Shown here one piece after another: positions 25,747 through 34,665 of a DNA stretch of 64,000 nt. The notes beneath the pieces were generated by a model. The model had not been told where the DNA came from. It saw only the letters and a program-made list of their open reading frames with translations, and ran no database searches. Source of the DNA: Clostridiales bacterium (GTDB taxonomy: Bacteria > Bacillota > Clostridia > Christensenellales > Aristaeellaceae); contig SVHD01000006.1 in assembly GCA_015056015.1 (NCBI GenBank), positions 23,447 through 87,446 on the forward strand, written 5' to 3'. Numbering within the stretch: position 1 is the first letter of the stretch; every line of letters starts with the position of its first letter. A program made the translations under genes and the position numbers.

Positions 25747-26679
25747 ATGCAGCCTGTATTTTCTGTGATCGTGCCCTGTTATAATGAAGAAGAAGTGATC
25801 CGGGAAACCCATAAGCGCCTGACGAAAACCATGCGGGAAATGGGGGAACCCTACGAAATTCTGTATGTGGATGACGGTTCCCGGGATGATACGGCCCAAA
25901 TTCTGCGGGAACTTTCGGATGAAGACGCCAACGTCCGCGCCATTTTGTTTGCCCGGAATGCGGGGCATCAATCTGCGGTAACGGCGGGGCTGGATTATGC
26001 CACCGGCGACGCCATTGTGATCATCGACGCCGATTTGCAGGATCCCCCGGAAGTGATTCCTCTGATGGCGGAAAAATGGCGGAATGGCGCCCAGGTGGTT
26101 TTCGGCCAGCGGAAAAAGCGGGATGGGGAAACCGCCTTCAAGAAAATTACCGCCAGCGCGTATTACAAAATTCTTGCCTGGATGACCGGCGGCATGGTGC
26201 CCCGGGATACGGGAGATTTCAGATTGGTGGATCGGAAAGCGGCGGATGTGATTCGCGGCATGCCCGAGCATAACCGCTTCCTTCGGGGCATGTTTGCCTG
26301 GGCGGGCTTCAAGCAGGAGGCCGTGCTCTATGACCGGGACAAGCGCTTCGCCGGCAAGACCGAATACACCCTGAAAAAGATGCTGAAGCTGGCGGCGGAC
26401 GGGATTTTTTCCTTCTCCATGAAGCCGCTGAAATTCATCACGCTGCTGGGCCTTGGCTTCCTGGGCATTTCGGGAATCCTTTTCCTGATTCTGCTCATTG
26501 CGCTGCTCTTTGGCGGCGGCAGCGGGCTTTGGTGGATTGCCATGCTGATGCTGCTTTGCACCGGCTGCGTCCTTTCCGCCCTTGGCATTGTGGGCGAATA
26601 TATCGCCCGGATTTATGATGAATCCAGAGGACGGCCGCTGTATATCGTCACCGAAGCCCTTGGATTTGAGGAAAATTAA
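25747..26679 (+). CDS. Membrane-anchored family 2 glycosyltransferase (GtrB/CsbB-like)
   Basis: A 310-residue protein. The N-terminal GT2 domain has SVIVPCYNEEEVI, the DDGS motif (LYVDDGSRDDT), a DADLQDPPEVI metal-binding segment and DTGDFRLVDRKA. Two C-terminal transmembrane helices (ITLLGLGFLGISGILFLILLIALLF and WWIAMLMLLCTGCVLSALGIV) give the polyprenyl-phosphate glycosyltransferase topology. It probably transfers a sugar to undecaprenyl phosphate at the inner face. AAGGAGG precedes the ATG. A terminator follows at 26691. Confidence 0.88.
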   Translation: MQPVFSVIVPCYNEEEVIRETHKRLTKTMREMGEPYEILYVDDGSRDDTAQILRELSDEDANVRAILFARNAGHQSAVTAGLDYATGDAIVIIDADLQDPPEVIPLMAEKWRNGAQVVFGQRKKRDGETAFKKITASAYYKILAWMTGGMVPRDTGDFRLVDRKAADVIRGMPEHNRFLRGMFAWAGFKQEAVLYDRDKRFAGKTEYTLKKMLKLAADGIFSFSMKPLKFITLLGLGFLGISGILFLILLIALLFGGGSGLWWIAMLMLLCTGCVLSALGIVGEYIARIYDESRGRPLYIVTEALGFEEN

Positions 26680-26690
26680 ACCATACGATC

Positions 26691-26727
26691 AAATCGCTTT
26701 CGAATGAATCATCGAAAGCGATTTTTT
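26691..26727 (+). terminator. Rho-independent terminator after the glycosyltransferase
   Basis: A 13-bp stem AAATCGCTTTCGA / TCGAAAGCGATTT is followed by TTTGG; the flanking A/T runs make it usable in both directions. Confidence 0.85.
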
Positions 26728-26768
26728 GGTTATTATATTTCACAATTCAATATTTTTTCACTTTTTTA

Positions 26769-26798
26769 TTGCCCTGGAAAAATGAAGTGTGGTATAAT
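26769..26798 (+). promoter_or_regulatory. Promoter of the tandem serine-hydrolase operon
   Basis: -35 TTGCCC (26769-26774), 18-bp spacer, -10 TATAAT (26793-26798), 37 bp before the ATG at 26835. Confidence 0.65.
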
Positions 26799-26834
26799 GA
26801 AAAAAATATGCGATATAGAAAGGACATATATCTT

Positions 26835-28298
26835 ATGATTGGACGGACATCTCCCCGGGAAGCGGGCCTGGAAGAAAAATGGATCCGGCGTTTTCTGTAT
26901 AAAATGCAGTATGAAGGGGTCAATTTGCATTCCGTTTTGCTGCTGCGGGGCAATGATATTTTCTTTGAAAAATATTGGGCGCCTTTTGACGCCGATAAAA
27001 TTCATCGCATGTATTCTGTGACCAAATCCTTTGTGTCCATGGCTGTCGGCTGTCTGATCGATGAAGGAAAGATCGCCCTTTCCGATCCGATTGTGAAATT
27101 CTTTCCGGATAAGCTGCCGGAAAATGTGCCCGAATTCATGCAGGAGCAAACCATTGAGCATATGCTGATGATGAGCACCTGCCAGGCGGATGGGCACAGC
27201 TGGTTTACCCCCGGCGTTTATGACCGGACAAAATTCTATTTTGCCCAAAAGCCGGATAAACCCGCCGGAACCAATTTCCATTATGATTCCAATGGATCCT
27301 ATATTCTGGGAGCGCTGGTGGAAAGAATTTCCGGCATGAAGCTGCTGGACTACATGAAGGAAAAATTCCTGAACCGCATTGGCGGCTTTGAATCCGCCCA
27401 GATGCTTGAAACCCCCGACGGCGTTGCCTGGGGGGATTCTGCCCTGCTTTGCACGCCCAGGGCGCTGATGAATTTTGCAAAGCTCGTGATGAATCTGGGC
27501 GCCTGGGACGGCGAGCAATTGATCAGCCGGGATTATGTGGCAAATGCCATTTCGGTTAAGACTACCAATAATCTGGAAGGCAGCGTGCACCGCAATCGTT
27601 ACGGCTATGGCTATCAGATCTGGCGTACCAATGAAAACAGCTTTTCCTTCAATGGTATGGGCAGCCAGTTTGCCATTTGCGTGCCGGATAAGGATTTCAT
27701 TTTCGTCTGCACCGCCGATACCCAGCTCAATTCTGAGGTGGATAATCCTGCCATTTTCCGCGCCGTATTTGATGAACTGGTGCATCATCTGGATGGGGAA
27801 GAAGAGCATTTCAATTATGATCTGCAATCGGAAGCGCAGTTGAGCGTTTCTCTGGGGGAAAAGGAATCTGCCTTCCAGCAGGAAGTAAACGGCGTTACCT
27901 TCCGCTGCGATGAAAATCCCATGGGCATCAAATGGTTCCGGCTTTCCTGGGATGAAAAGAATCAGGGCTGCTTTATTTACGAAAATGCCCAGGGCGAAAA
28001 GAAGCTGCCCTTTGGCATGAAGGAAAATATCTTCTGCAAATTCCCGCAGCTTGGCTATTCCAATGATAACGGCAACGTGCATGAATTGAATGGCTTCATG
28101 TATGATTGCGCGGTTTCCGCCGGCTGGGTGGAGCAGCAGAAACTGCAGCTGCGGGTGCAGATTGTGGATCGGTATTTCGGCATTCTGATCATTACGTTCG
28201 GCTTCCGGAAGGATGGCGTGGTGGGCGTAAAAATGATGAAGCGCGCCGAAGATTTCCTGACGGAATACAATGGATGGATGTCCGGCCGGAAAGCATAA
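26835..28298 (+). CDS. Beta-lactamase-family serine hydrolase, paralogue 1
   Basis: A 487-residue protein. The SxxK motif SVTK is at 61-64 (RMYSVTKSF), a YDSNG segment fills the usual YxN position (FHYDSNGSYILG), and a late GMGSQFAICVPDKDF stands where KTG/HxG is expected. The last 130 residues (from about 355) form a separate beta-rich domain with ENPMGIKWFR and ENAQGEKKLPFGMKEN. No signal peptide is seen. The longer frame from 26769 overlaps the promoter and is rejected. It is followed at 18 nt by a close paralogue and then rhaM, suggesting a role with rhamnose-containing glycosides, perhaps as an esterase. Confidence 0.82.
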   Translation: MIGRTSPREAGLEEKWIRRFLYKMQYEGVNLHSVLLLRGNDIFFEKYWAPFDADKIHRMYSVTKSFVSMAVGCLIDEGKIALSDPIVKFFPDKLPENVPEFMQEQTIEHMLMMSTCQADGHSWFTPGVYDRTKFYFAQKPDKPAGTNFHYDSNGSYILGALVERISGMKLLDYMKEKFLNRIGGFESAQMLETPDGVAWGDSALLCTPRALMNFAKLVMNLGAWDGEQLISRDYVANAISVKTTNNLEGSVHRNRYGYGYQIWRTNENSFSFNGMGSQFAICVPDKDFIFVCTADTQLNSEVDNPAIFRAVFDELVHHLDGEEEHFNYDLQSEAQLSVSLGEKESAFQQEVNGVTFRCDENPMGIKWFRLSWDEKNQGCFIYENAQGEKKLPFGMKENIFCKFPQLGYSNDNGNVHELNGFMYDCAVSAGWVEQQKLQLRVQIVDRYFGILIITFGFRKDGVVGVKMMKRAEDFLTEYNGWMSGRKA

Positions 28299-28316
28299 GG
28301 AAAAGGAAGGGATACC

Positions 28317-29756
28317 ATGGAAAAGGTCTCTGCGCTTACTCAGGAACATTTTCGGAAGTTTCTTCGGGCCTTGCGCATGGCGGGGGTGGATTTGCATTCC
28401 GTGCTGATCTGGCAGGGCGGCAAAATGCAGATGGAAAAATATTGGGCGCCCTTTGATGAAAATACCCCCCACCGGATGTATTCGGTAACCAAATCCTTTG
28501 TGGGCATTGCCGTGGGCTGCCTGATTGATGACGGTCTGGTGAAACTGAATGATCCGATCATCAAATATTTTCCGGAAAAGCTGCCGGATACGCTACATGA
28601 ATTTGTGCGCCAGCAAACCATTGAGGATATGCTGACCATGCGAACCTGCTATGCCGATAATCCCAGCTGGATTGAAGGCCGCGCCATGGATATTCCGTAT
28701 TTCTATTTCCGCCAGCCCGTCAGAAAGCCTGTGGGCGCGCATTTTGATTACGATTCCACGGGCTCCTATGTGCTTGGCGCGCTGGTGGAAAAGCTGACGG
28801 GGAAAACGCTGCTTGCCTATCTGAAGGAAAAATTTCTGGATGAAATCGGCGGCTTTGAAAATGCCCAGACGCTCTGCGGCCCCGATGGGGTTACCTGGGG
28901 CAGTTCTGCCATGATCTGCAAGCCCAGAGGCCTGATGAATTTTGCGCTGCTGCTGAAGAATCACGGCGCATGGAATGGCAGGCAATTGATCAGCGCCGAT
29001 TATGTGAAAAAGGCCATTTCCAGAATGACGGATAATGATTTTACCGGCTGCAGCACCCATAAGAGCCAGGGCTACGGCTATCAGATCTGGCATGCAGAGC
29101 GGGGCGGCTTTGCCTTCCACGGCCTGGGCGGTCAATTTGCCATCTGCGTGCCGGAGGCCGATTTCGCTTTCGTTTGCACTGCGGATATCCAGATGACCTA
29201 TGAACTGCATTCCGGCGCCATTTTCCGGGCGGTATATGATGAATTGGTAACGCCGCTGCTGGGCGAAGAGGAAACGGATGATCTGGCCCCTGAAAAGCTG
29301 AATGTGGCCCGGGGGGAAAAGGAATCCGCATACGCCGGAAAGATCAGCGGGAAAACCTATAAATGCGAAGAGAATCCCATGGGCATCAAATGGTTCCGGA
29401 TGGATTTTGACGGCAATCAGTGCTGCTTCAGCTATGAAAATGCCCAGGGGGAAAAGAAGCTGCCCTTTGGCATGAAGGAAAATGTATTTGGCCAGTTCCC
29501 GCAGTTTGGCTATTCCAATGAGCAGGGCGGCCTGCCGGGCCCGGATGATTTCACCTATGCCTGCGCTGCCTCTGCCGGCTGGGTGGAAGAAAAGAAGCTG
29601 CAGATCAAGGTGCAGATCATCGACCGTTATATCGGCAAATTGGTCATGGTCTTTTCTTTCCTGGATAATGGCTGGGCCAGCGTGAAAATGACCAAGGGCG
29701 GCCAGGATTTCCTGGATGAATACAAGGGCTGGATCATTGCCTGGCAATTGAAATAA
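28317..29756 (+). CDS. Beta-lactamase-family serine hydrolase, paralogue 2
   Basis: A 479-residue protein that aligns over its whole length with the preceding gene, with shared blocks such as MYSVTKSFVxxAVGCLIDxG, FHYDS/FDYDSTGSY, GYGYQIW, ENPMGIKWFR and LPFGMKEN. It therefore arose by tandem duplication that has since diverged. The SVTK nucleophile motif is intact. AAGGAAGGG precedes the ATG. RhaM starts 13 nt after its stop, with a strong AAGGAGG, so the three genes form one operon. Confidence 0.82.
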   Translation: MEKVSALTQEHFRKFLRALRMAGVDLHSVLIWQGGKMQMEKYWAPFDENTPHRMYSVTKSFVGIAVGCLIDDGLVKLNDPIIKYFPEKLPDTLHEFVRQQTIEDMLTMRTCYADNPSWIEGRAMDIPYFYFRQPVRKPVGAHFDYDSTGSYVLGALVEKLTGKTLLAYLKEKFLDEIGGFENAQTLCGPDGVTWGSSAMICKPRGLMNFALLLKNHGAWNGRQLISADYVKKAISRMTDNDFTGCSTHKSQGYGYQIWHAERGGFAFHGLGGQFAICVPEADFAFVCTADIQMTYELHSGAIFRAVYDELVTPLLGEEETDDLAPEKLNVARGEKESAYAGKISGKTYKCEENPMGIKWFRMDFDGNQCCFSYENAQGEKKLPFGMKENVFGQFPQFGYSNEQGGLPGPDDFTYACAASAGWVEEKKLQIKVQIIDRYIGKLVMVFSFLDNGWASVKMTKGGQDFLDEYKGWIIAWQLK

Positions 29757-29769
29757 GGAGGAAAAAACG

Positions 29770-30087
29770 ATGGATCGTTATGCATGGAAAGCTATTTTGA
29801 AGCCCGGAATGAAGGCGGAATATAAGCGCCGCCATGATGAAATCTGGCCGGAAATGGTAGAATTATTGAAAAAAGCAGGGATTAAAAATTATACCATCTG
29901 GAATGTGGGCGATGAGCTCTTTGGTTATTACGAATGTGAAAAGGGCCTGGATTTTGCCGCCAAAACCCAGGCGGAAAGCCCCATCGTGGATAAATGGAAT
30001 GAATACATGAAGGACGTAATGGAAATGCCCCTGGATCCGGATACCGGGGTGCAGCCCAAGCTGGAAAGAATGTTTTTCCTGGAATAA
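29770..30087 (+). CDS. rhaM: L-rhamnose mutarotase
   Basis: A 105-residue protein of the RhaM/YiiL family, which interconverts the alpha and beta anomers of L-rhamnose. Family marks are YAWKAILKPGMKAEYKRRHDEIWPEM, with the active-site His, and LFGYYECEK, then WNEYMKDVMEM and a C-terminal LERMFFLE. Length is typical (about 104). It is the third gene of the serine-hydrolase operon; rhaB is elsewhere in the window (11987). Confidence 0.92.
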   Translation: MDRYAWKAILKPGMKAEYKRRHDEIWPEMVELLKKAGIKNYTIWNVGDELFGYYECEKGLDFAAKTQAESPIVDKWNEYMKDVMEMPLDPDTGVQPKLERMFFLE

Positions 30088-30127
30088 GATTTTTTGCGGC
30101 GTAAAGCGCTGAAAGAGGGGGATTATT

Positions 30128-30778
30128 ATGGGACAGTATATGCAATCTACAGTGACGAAAAAGTATCCCTGTGCCTTCTGCTGCCATCATTGCGGTGAAT
30201 TGAATGTGAGCATGGGCAGCGTGCAGGCCCAGCATCGCACGAGCTATGGCCTCATCGGCACGAAAAAGGAAGACGCCAAGCGGATTTCTTCCGAAAATGC
30301 CACGGCGACGGCGGAAAAAATGCTGGATAAGCTGGTGACCCGCGTCAATGAAAAGCAGGATTATTCCGGGCTGAATGCCCCGTCCGTCTGCAAAAAATGC
30401 GGAAAGCCCCAGGCCTGGGCCCAGGGCAAGGAAGAAAAATATGCCATGATCGGGGCGGCTGTTCTGGCCATTGCCGTGGGCATCGTATTATTCGTCAAGG
30501 AAATCATGGAAATCTTCCCGCTGCTCTTTTTCTGCTTCTTTGTATTCGCCATTTCCTTTGTCACGCTGGGCATGCTGGCGGTCAAGATCATTCGCAAAAT
30601 CCGCGCCGGCAAGGCCAAGGAGATTATTTCTTCCAGTGCCTATTCCCATTGCGCACCCATGATCAGCAAGCTGGATTATGTGCAGGGTGATCTGAATGAT
30701 CCCCGGGCTGAAGCCCTCAATGCCCTGGCTGCGGCCCGGGAAAAACTGAATGCCGAAAAACAAGCCGCGGCCCAGTAA
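30128..30778 (+). CDS. Zinc-ribbon membrane protein, uncharacterised
   Basis: A 216-residue protein not recognised. Two CxxC knuckles (CCHHCGELNVSMG near residue 18 and VCKKCGKPQAW near residue 87) form a probable split zinc ribbon; they flank a helical insert. Two transmembrane helices follow (MIGAAVLAIAVGIVLFV and LLFFCFFVFAISFVTLGMLAV), then a basic stop-transfer (IIRKIRAGKAK) and a C-terminal helix rich in Ala. The zinc ribbon is predicted to be cytoplasmic. GAGGGGG precedes the ATG. A terminator follows at 30804. Confidence 0.7.
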   Translation: MGQYMQSTVTKKYPCAFCCHHCGELNVSMGSVQAQHRTSYGLIGTKKEDAKRISSENATATAEKMLDKLVTRVNEKQDYSGLNAPSVCKKCGKPQAWAQGKEEKYAMIGAAVLAIAVGIVLFVKEIMEIFPLLFFCFFVFAISFVTLGMLAVKIIRKIRAGKAKEIISSSAYSHCAPMISKLDYVQGDLNDPRAEALNALAAAREKLNAEKQAAAQ

Positions 30779-30803
30779 TAAACGAAAAATAATTCATGGA
30801 AGG

Positions 30804-30850
30804 AAATCATCCTGCAGCGCTCCGATAGGGGCGGGCAGGATGATTTTTTT
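30804..30850 (+). terminator. Rho-independent terminator
   Basis: A stem AAATCATCCTGC / GCAGGATGATTT (30804-30815, 30835-30846) is followed by a run of T. Confidence 0.8.
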
Positions 30851-31042
30851 GTGAATAAATGTACTTTTTTTGTATGTCGAAAAAAACGGATGAGCAAACG
30901 GGAAAAATGCATGATTTTTGCTGTTTATTTAATTTTGCACAATTCAATTGAGTAGGCATGATTGTACACAAAGGAAGAATAAGATGATATAATATCAATG
31001 TTTAATTTCCGGATACGGAAGAAATAAAGGAGAGGTGTAATT

Positions 31043-31696
31043 ATGAAATCCGCTGAAAGCTTTTTCCGCTGGGCGTTCAATACCCGCGCCGAAAACGTGC
31101 TGAAAATGTATCGGGGCGAAATGTCCTCCCCCGAAAAGGTGTTCCTGAGCTTCTGCTCCCATGATCCGGCGTTCGTTTCCTATGGCCCTGCCGGCCTGAA
31201 CGCCAGCATCAAGGGCATCGGCTTCCTCCCCAAGGATGAATATCTGGAAGAAACCCTGGAAGCCTATGTGAACCATATCAAGACCTTCGATCCCGAAGAC
31301 AAGACCTATTCCAAGCGCGGCCTGGAAGTGCTGGTCAAGTATATGTACGGCGAAGAAGCCCGCGACCGGGTGGATTTCACCAAGGTGGGTTCCCTGGAAA
31401 TGGCGAAAAAGCATAGCTACGCCAACTACAAGGTCAATCCCGAAGCCACCTTGATTTTCTATCAGCCCCCGGCCATTTCCTATGAGCTGCGCGGCAAGAT
31501 GGAAATCTATGATGAATGCGACAGCGGCAAGCGCGAAATCTATCAGCAGTTCATCAATGCCCAGCACGATGTTTACCATCATCCCGATATGAGCCGTTGG
31601 CTCACTCGCCCCGCCTACATCTTCCGCATTGAAGAAGTATATGACAATTGCGTGACCAAGGAAGGCTTTGGCACCAAGATGATCTATCCCTACTGA
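31043..31696 (+). CDS. Uncharacterised protein, possibly FMN-binding split-barrel (pyridoxamine oxidase-like)
   Basis: A 217-residue soluble protein that I do not recognise with confidence. The central part reads like a PNPOx-type split barrel (KKHSYANYKVNPEATLIFYQPPAISYELRGKMEIY), as in flavin-linked pyridoxamine oxidases, but no clear flavin motif is visible. Codons are strongly biased to C-ending forms, more than in its neighbours, which hints at high expression. GGAGAGG precedes the ATG and a TATAAT box lies at 30988-30993. It is monocistronic, ended by a strong terminator at 31718. Confidence 0.6.
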   Translation: MKSAESFFRWAFNTRAENVLKMYRGEMSSPEKVFLSFCSHDPAFVSYGPAGLNASIKGIGFLPKDEYLEETLEAYVNHIKTFDPEDKTYSKRGLEVLVKYMYGEEARDRVDFTKVGSLEMAKKHSYANYKVNPEATLIFYQPPAISYELRGKMEIYDECDSGKREIYQQFINAQHDVYHHPDMSRWLTRPAYIFRIEEVYDNCVTKEGFGTKMIYPY

Positions 31697-31717
31697 TTTT
31701 TGAATTGAATTTTTAGC

Positions 31718-31748
31718 CTCAGGGCGCATTTTCGCGCCCTGAGCCTTT
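31718..31748 (+). terminator. Rho-independent terminator
   Basis: A 10-bp stem CTCAGGGCGC / GCGCCCTGAG (31718-31727, 31734-31743) is followed by CCTTTTG. Confidence 0.85.
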
Positions 31749-31793
31749 TGCAATTTTTGAGGAAATTTTTTTTACAGAAGGGAGGCGCTCGCG

Positions 31794-33659
31794 ATGCGCC
31801 CGAGAATCAGGCTGGCGGTATTGCTGCTGGCTCTTATCATGCTTTGCACCGCCTGTGCCACGGATTATGAACGGCGGGGGGATACTTCCTCCACCCTGTA
31901 TATCGGGGAAGTGGCCTCTGCTTTCCCCACCTCTTATATGCCCTGGTTTTCCCGTGACGGGGTGGCCCCCACCATTTCCAGCATGGTCTATTCCACGCTG
32001 CTCAGCTATGATGAGAGCACCGATGAATACGAGCCTTTGCTGGTAAAGGAATGGGCCTATCTGGATCGGCAGGGCAATCCCATCCTGACCGAGGATGGCA
32101 AAATTGATTATGACAAGCTGGAAAGCGAATATTCCGGCAAGGATACCTCCTGCATTCCCATCCGCTTTGTGCTGGATGAAAATGCCACCTGGTCCGACGG
32201 GGAAAGGGTGACGGTGGAGGATATTTACTTTACCTTCGATCTGGCGGCCAATCAGAAGCTTTCCAATCACGCAGGCGCCCTGGCCTGGGTGAATGATTTG
32301 CTGCACAAATATGATAACAATACCGGAAAGCTGCGCCGCAAAGGGATTTACACCTATGATACCGGCGCCAATGAAAAGGGCTATCCCATCAGCGAGGAAG
32401 AAAGGGATACGGTTTTCTATTTCGAAGTGAATAAGGTGCTGGGCGCCATCACGCCGCTGGTTTCCACGGTGCTGGTGCTGCCGGAGCATATTTATGCCGA
32501 TATTATTTCTTTTGATAATCCCATCAATAATACCAGCCCCTCGGAAGACCTCAGCTATGCCTATCAGCATCCCGTGGGCTGCGGCCCCTGGACCCTGGAC
32601 CGCGAAAAGACCAACGGCCAGGAAATCGTGCTCCATCGCCGGGATGATTACCATATCAAGGATGAAAACGGCGGGCCGCTTTATAAGGTGGATACCCTGA
32701 AATTCATTCTGTATCAGGAAATCAATGTGGCCATCTACGCCCTGAAGAAGGGGCATATCGACGTATTGGATTCCTCCATTGCGGCCAATTATGCCCGGCT
32801 CTTTGAAAAGGAAGATTCGGTCTATGTGGCTTCCGCCCCCGGGCTGTTTACCCAGTGCCTGGTGCTGAATCTGAATGTGCCTTCGGATCAGAGCACCCGG
32901 GCCCGGGAACAATTGAAAAATCCCGTTTTGCGAAAGGCCATCGCCCTGGCCATCGATCAGGAAGCGCTGATTGATTTCGTACTGGATGGCAATGGCCGGC
33001 GTGCCCCGGCGGGCCTGGTGCTGGAGGGGGATCTTTTCTCCGCTGAAGCGGATATTCTGCTGGGCGATGCGGCGGAAAAGCTGCAGGAGGCCAATCGGCT
33101 TCTGGATACGCTCTATCCCCAAAAGGATGAAAACGGCTATCGCCTGGATGAGGGCAAGCGCCTTTCCTACCAGATTCTGGCCAATCCCGGCATGCAGGAT
33201 ACGGTCAGCTATCTGCAGGTGCTTTTCCAGAAGATCGGCGTGGAGGTCAGCTTTGCTGCCTCCGGCAATTCCCCTGAAACCACCTATCTCTACGGCGGTA
33301 ATTTCGATATGACCCTGCAGGGGGTATCCCTGACCCCGGCCAATATCGATATTATGTATAATGCCCATTTTTCCAATCTCAATCGTTCCTCCAATTACGG
33401 CCGGCTGACAAACAAGGAAATCAATCAGGGCATTGCCGCCATGCGCACCACCCTGAACCGGGATCACAAATATCAGATGATCCGGGATCTGGAAAAAACC
33501 ATTGCGGAAGAATACTACAAGCTTCCCCTCTACTGCCAGGATGTGACCTCCGTCGCCCGGACGGATCGCTTTACCGGCTGGACGGTATCGGATGGGGAAG
33601 GGGTATTCAATATGGATTCCCTTTCTCAATTGCAGCAAGTGACCCAGGAAGGAAGGTGA
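31794..33659 (+). CDS. oppA: Oligopeptide ABC transporter, substrate-binding lipoprotein
   Basis: A 621-residue lipoprotein of the SBP_bac_5 family. The signal peptide ends in LCTAC, with Cys21 as the lipidated residue. Family marks include TISSMVYSTLLSYDESTDEYEPLLVKEW, FVLDENATWSDGERVTVEDIYFTFDL, PVGCGPWTL and NPVLRKAIALAIDQEALID. It binds peptides outside the membrane and delivers them to the OppBC channel. It leads a five-gene operon with oppBCDF. At 621 residues it is larger than the usual 540, with extra segments around residues 170-215. Confidence 0.9.
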   Translation: MRPRIRLAVLLLALIMLCTACATDYERRGDTSSTLYIGEVASAFPTSYMPWFSRDGVAPTISSMVYSTLLSYDESTDEYEPLLVKEWAYLDRQGNPILTEDGKIDYDKLESEYSGKDTSCIPIRFVLDENATWSDGERVTVEDIYFTFDLAANQKLSNHAGALAWVNDLLHKYDNNTGKLRRKGIYTYDTGANEKGYPISEEERDTVFYFEVNKVLGAITPLVSTVLVLPEHIYADIISFDNPINNTSPSEDLSYAYQHPVGCGPWTLDREKTNGQEIVLHRRDDYHIKDENGGPLYKVDTLKFILYQEINVAIYALKKGHIDVLDSSIAANYARLFEKEDSVYVASAPGLFTQCLVLNLNVPSDQSTRAREQLKNPVLRKAIALAIDQEALIDFVLDGNGRRAPAGLVLEGDLFSAEADILLGDAAEKLQEANRLLDTLYPQKDENGYRLDEGKRLSYQILANPGMQDTVSYLQVLFQKIGVEVSFAASGNSPETTYLYGGNFDMTLQGVSLTPANIDIMYNAHFSNLNRSSNYGRLTNKEINQGIAAMRTTLNRDHKYQMIRDLEKTIAEEYYKLPLYCQDVTSVARTDRFTGWTVSDGEGVFNMDSLSQLQQVTQEGR

Positions 33660-33663
33660 AAAA

Positions 33664-34665
33664 ATGAACAAAGCATACGTGATCAAGCGCATATTGTATA
33701 CCCTGTTCATTTTTCTCATCGTAACCACGCTGAATTTCTTCATTCCCCGCATCGGCGTGGATGACCCTGCGGAGCGTTATTATCCCCCCCAGGGCAATAT
33801 GAGCGATATTGAATACAATATCATCAAGCAGATGACCAGGAAGCAATACGGCTTTGACGTGAGCACCTGGGAGCAATATATGCGGTATCTGAATAACCTG
33901 GTGCACGGGGATCTGGGAACCTCCCTGCAGGCGGGCTCCCCCAAGGTGGTGGATCTGATTGCCGATCGTCTGCCCTGGACGCTGGTGCTGTCGGTAAGCA
34001 ATCTGTTTATCAGCATGCTCTTTGGCCTGCTCTTTGGCACCTATGCCGCCTGGAATCGCGGCAAATGGGCGGATCGGCTGCTGATGAATGCATCGACTGT
34101 CACCACCGCCCTGCCCGCATTTTTCCTGGCGCTGCTCTTTTCCCTGTATATGGGCTTTGAATGGGAATGGTTCCCTGCCTATACCGATCCCAGCCTGGTT
34201 TCCTCCTTTGATTGGAGCATGGAAGCCATCGGCAAGGTGGCCCAGAATGCGGCCCTGCCCATCATTGCCATGTCGGTGGGCGGCATCGTATCCTATGCCC
34301 AGAGCACCCGAAACAGCGTGATTGCCGTTTCCAATGAGGATTATGTGGTCACCGCCCGGGCCAAGGGCCTTTCCACGAAAACGGTGATGTATAAGCATGT
34401 ATTGCGCAATGCATTGCTTCCCATCGTGACCAGCCTGGGCATGAGCGTATCCGGCCTGATCGGCGGCGCGGTGGTTATTGAGCAGATTTTTAACTGGAAC
34501 GGCATGGGTACCCTTTTCCTCACCGCCAATAATACCAACGATTATCCCCTGATGATGGGCATCATGCTCTTCCTTTCCGGGGTGGCCTTGCTTGGCAATC
34601 TGATCACGGATCTTTGCTATTCCCTGCTGGATCCCCGTGTGACGGTAGGAGGTGGACGCAGATGA
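33664..34665 (+). CDS. oppB: Oligopeptide ABC transporter permease OppB
   Basis: A 333-residue permease of the BPD_transp_1 type. The first helix (RILYTLFIFLIVTTLNFFIPR) is followed by a periplasmic loop and five more helices; the EAA loop that contacts the ATPases reads EDYVVTARAKGLSTKTVMYKHVLRNALLP. It starts 5 nt after the oppA stop and its own stop overlaps oppC by ATGA. Confidence 0.93.
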   Translation: MNKAYVIKRILYTLFIFLIVTTLNFFIPRIGVDDPAERYYPPQGNMSDIEYNIIKQMTRKQYGFDVSTWEQYMRYLNNLVHGDLGTSLQAGSPKVVDLIADRLPWTLVLSVSNLFISMLFGLLFGTYAAWNRGKWADRLLMNASTVTTALPAFFLALLFSLYMGFEWEWFPAYTDPSLVSSFDWSMEAIGKVAQNAALPIIAMSVGGIVSYAQSTRNSVIAVSNEDYVVTARAKGLSTKTVMYKHVLRNALLPIVTSLGMSVSGLIGGAVVIEQIFNWNGMGTLFLTANNTNDYPLMMGIMLFLSGVALLGNLITDLCYSLLDPRVTVGGGRR

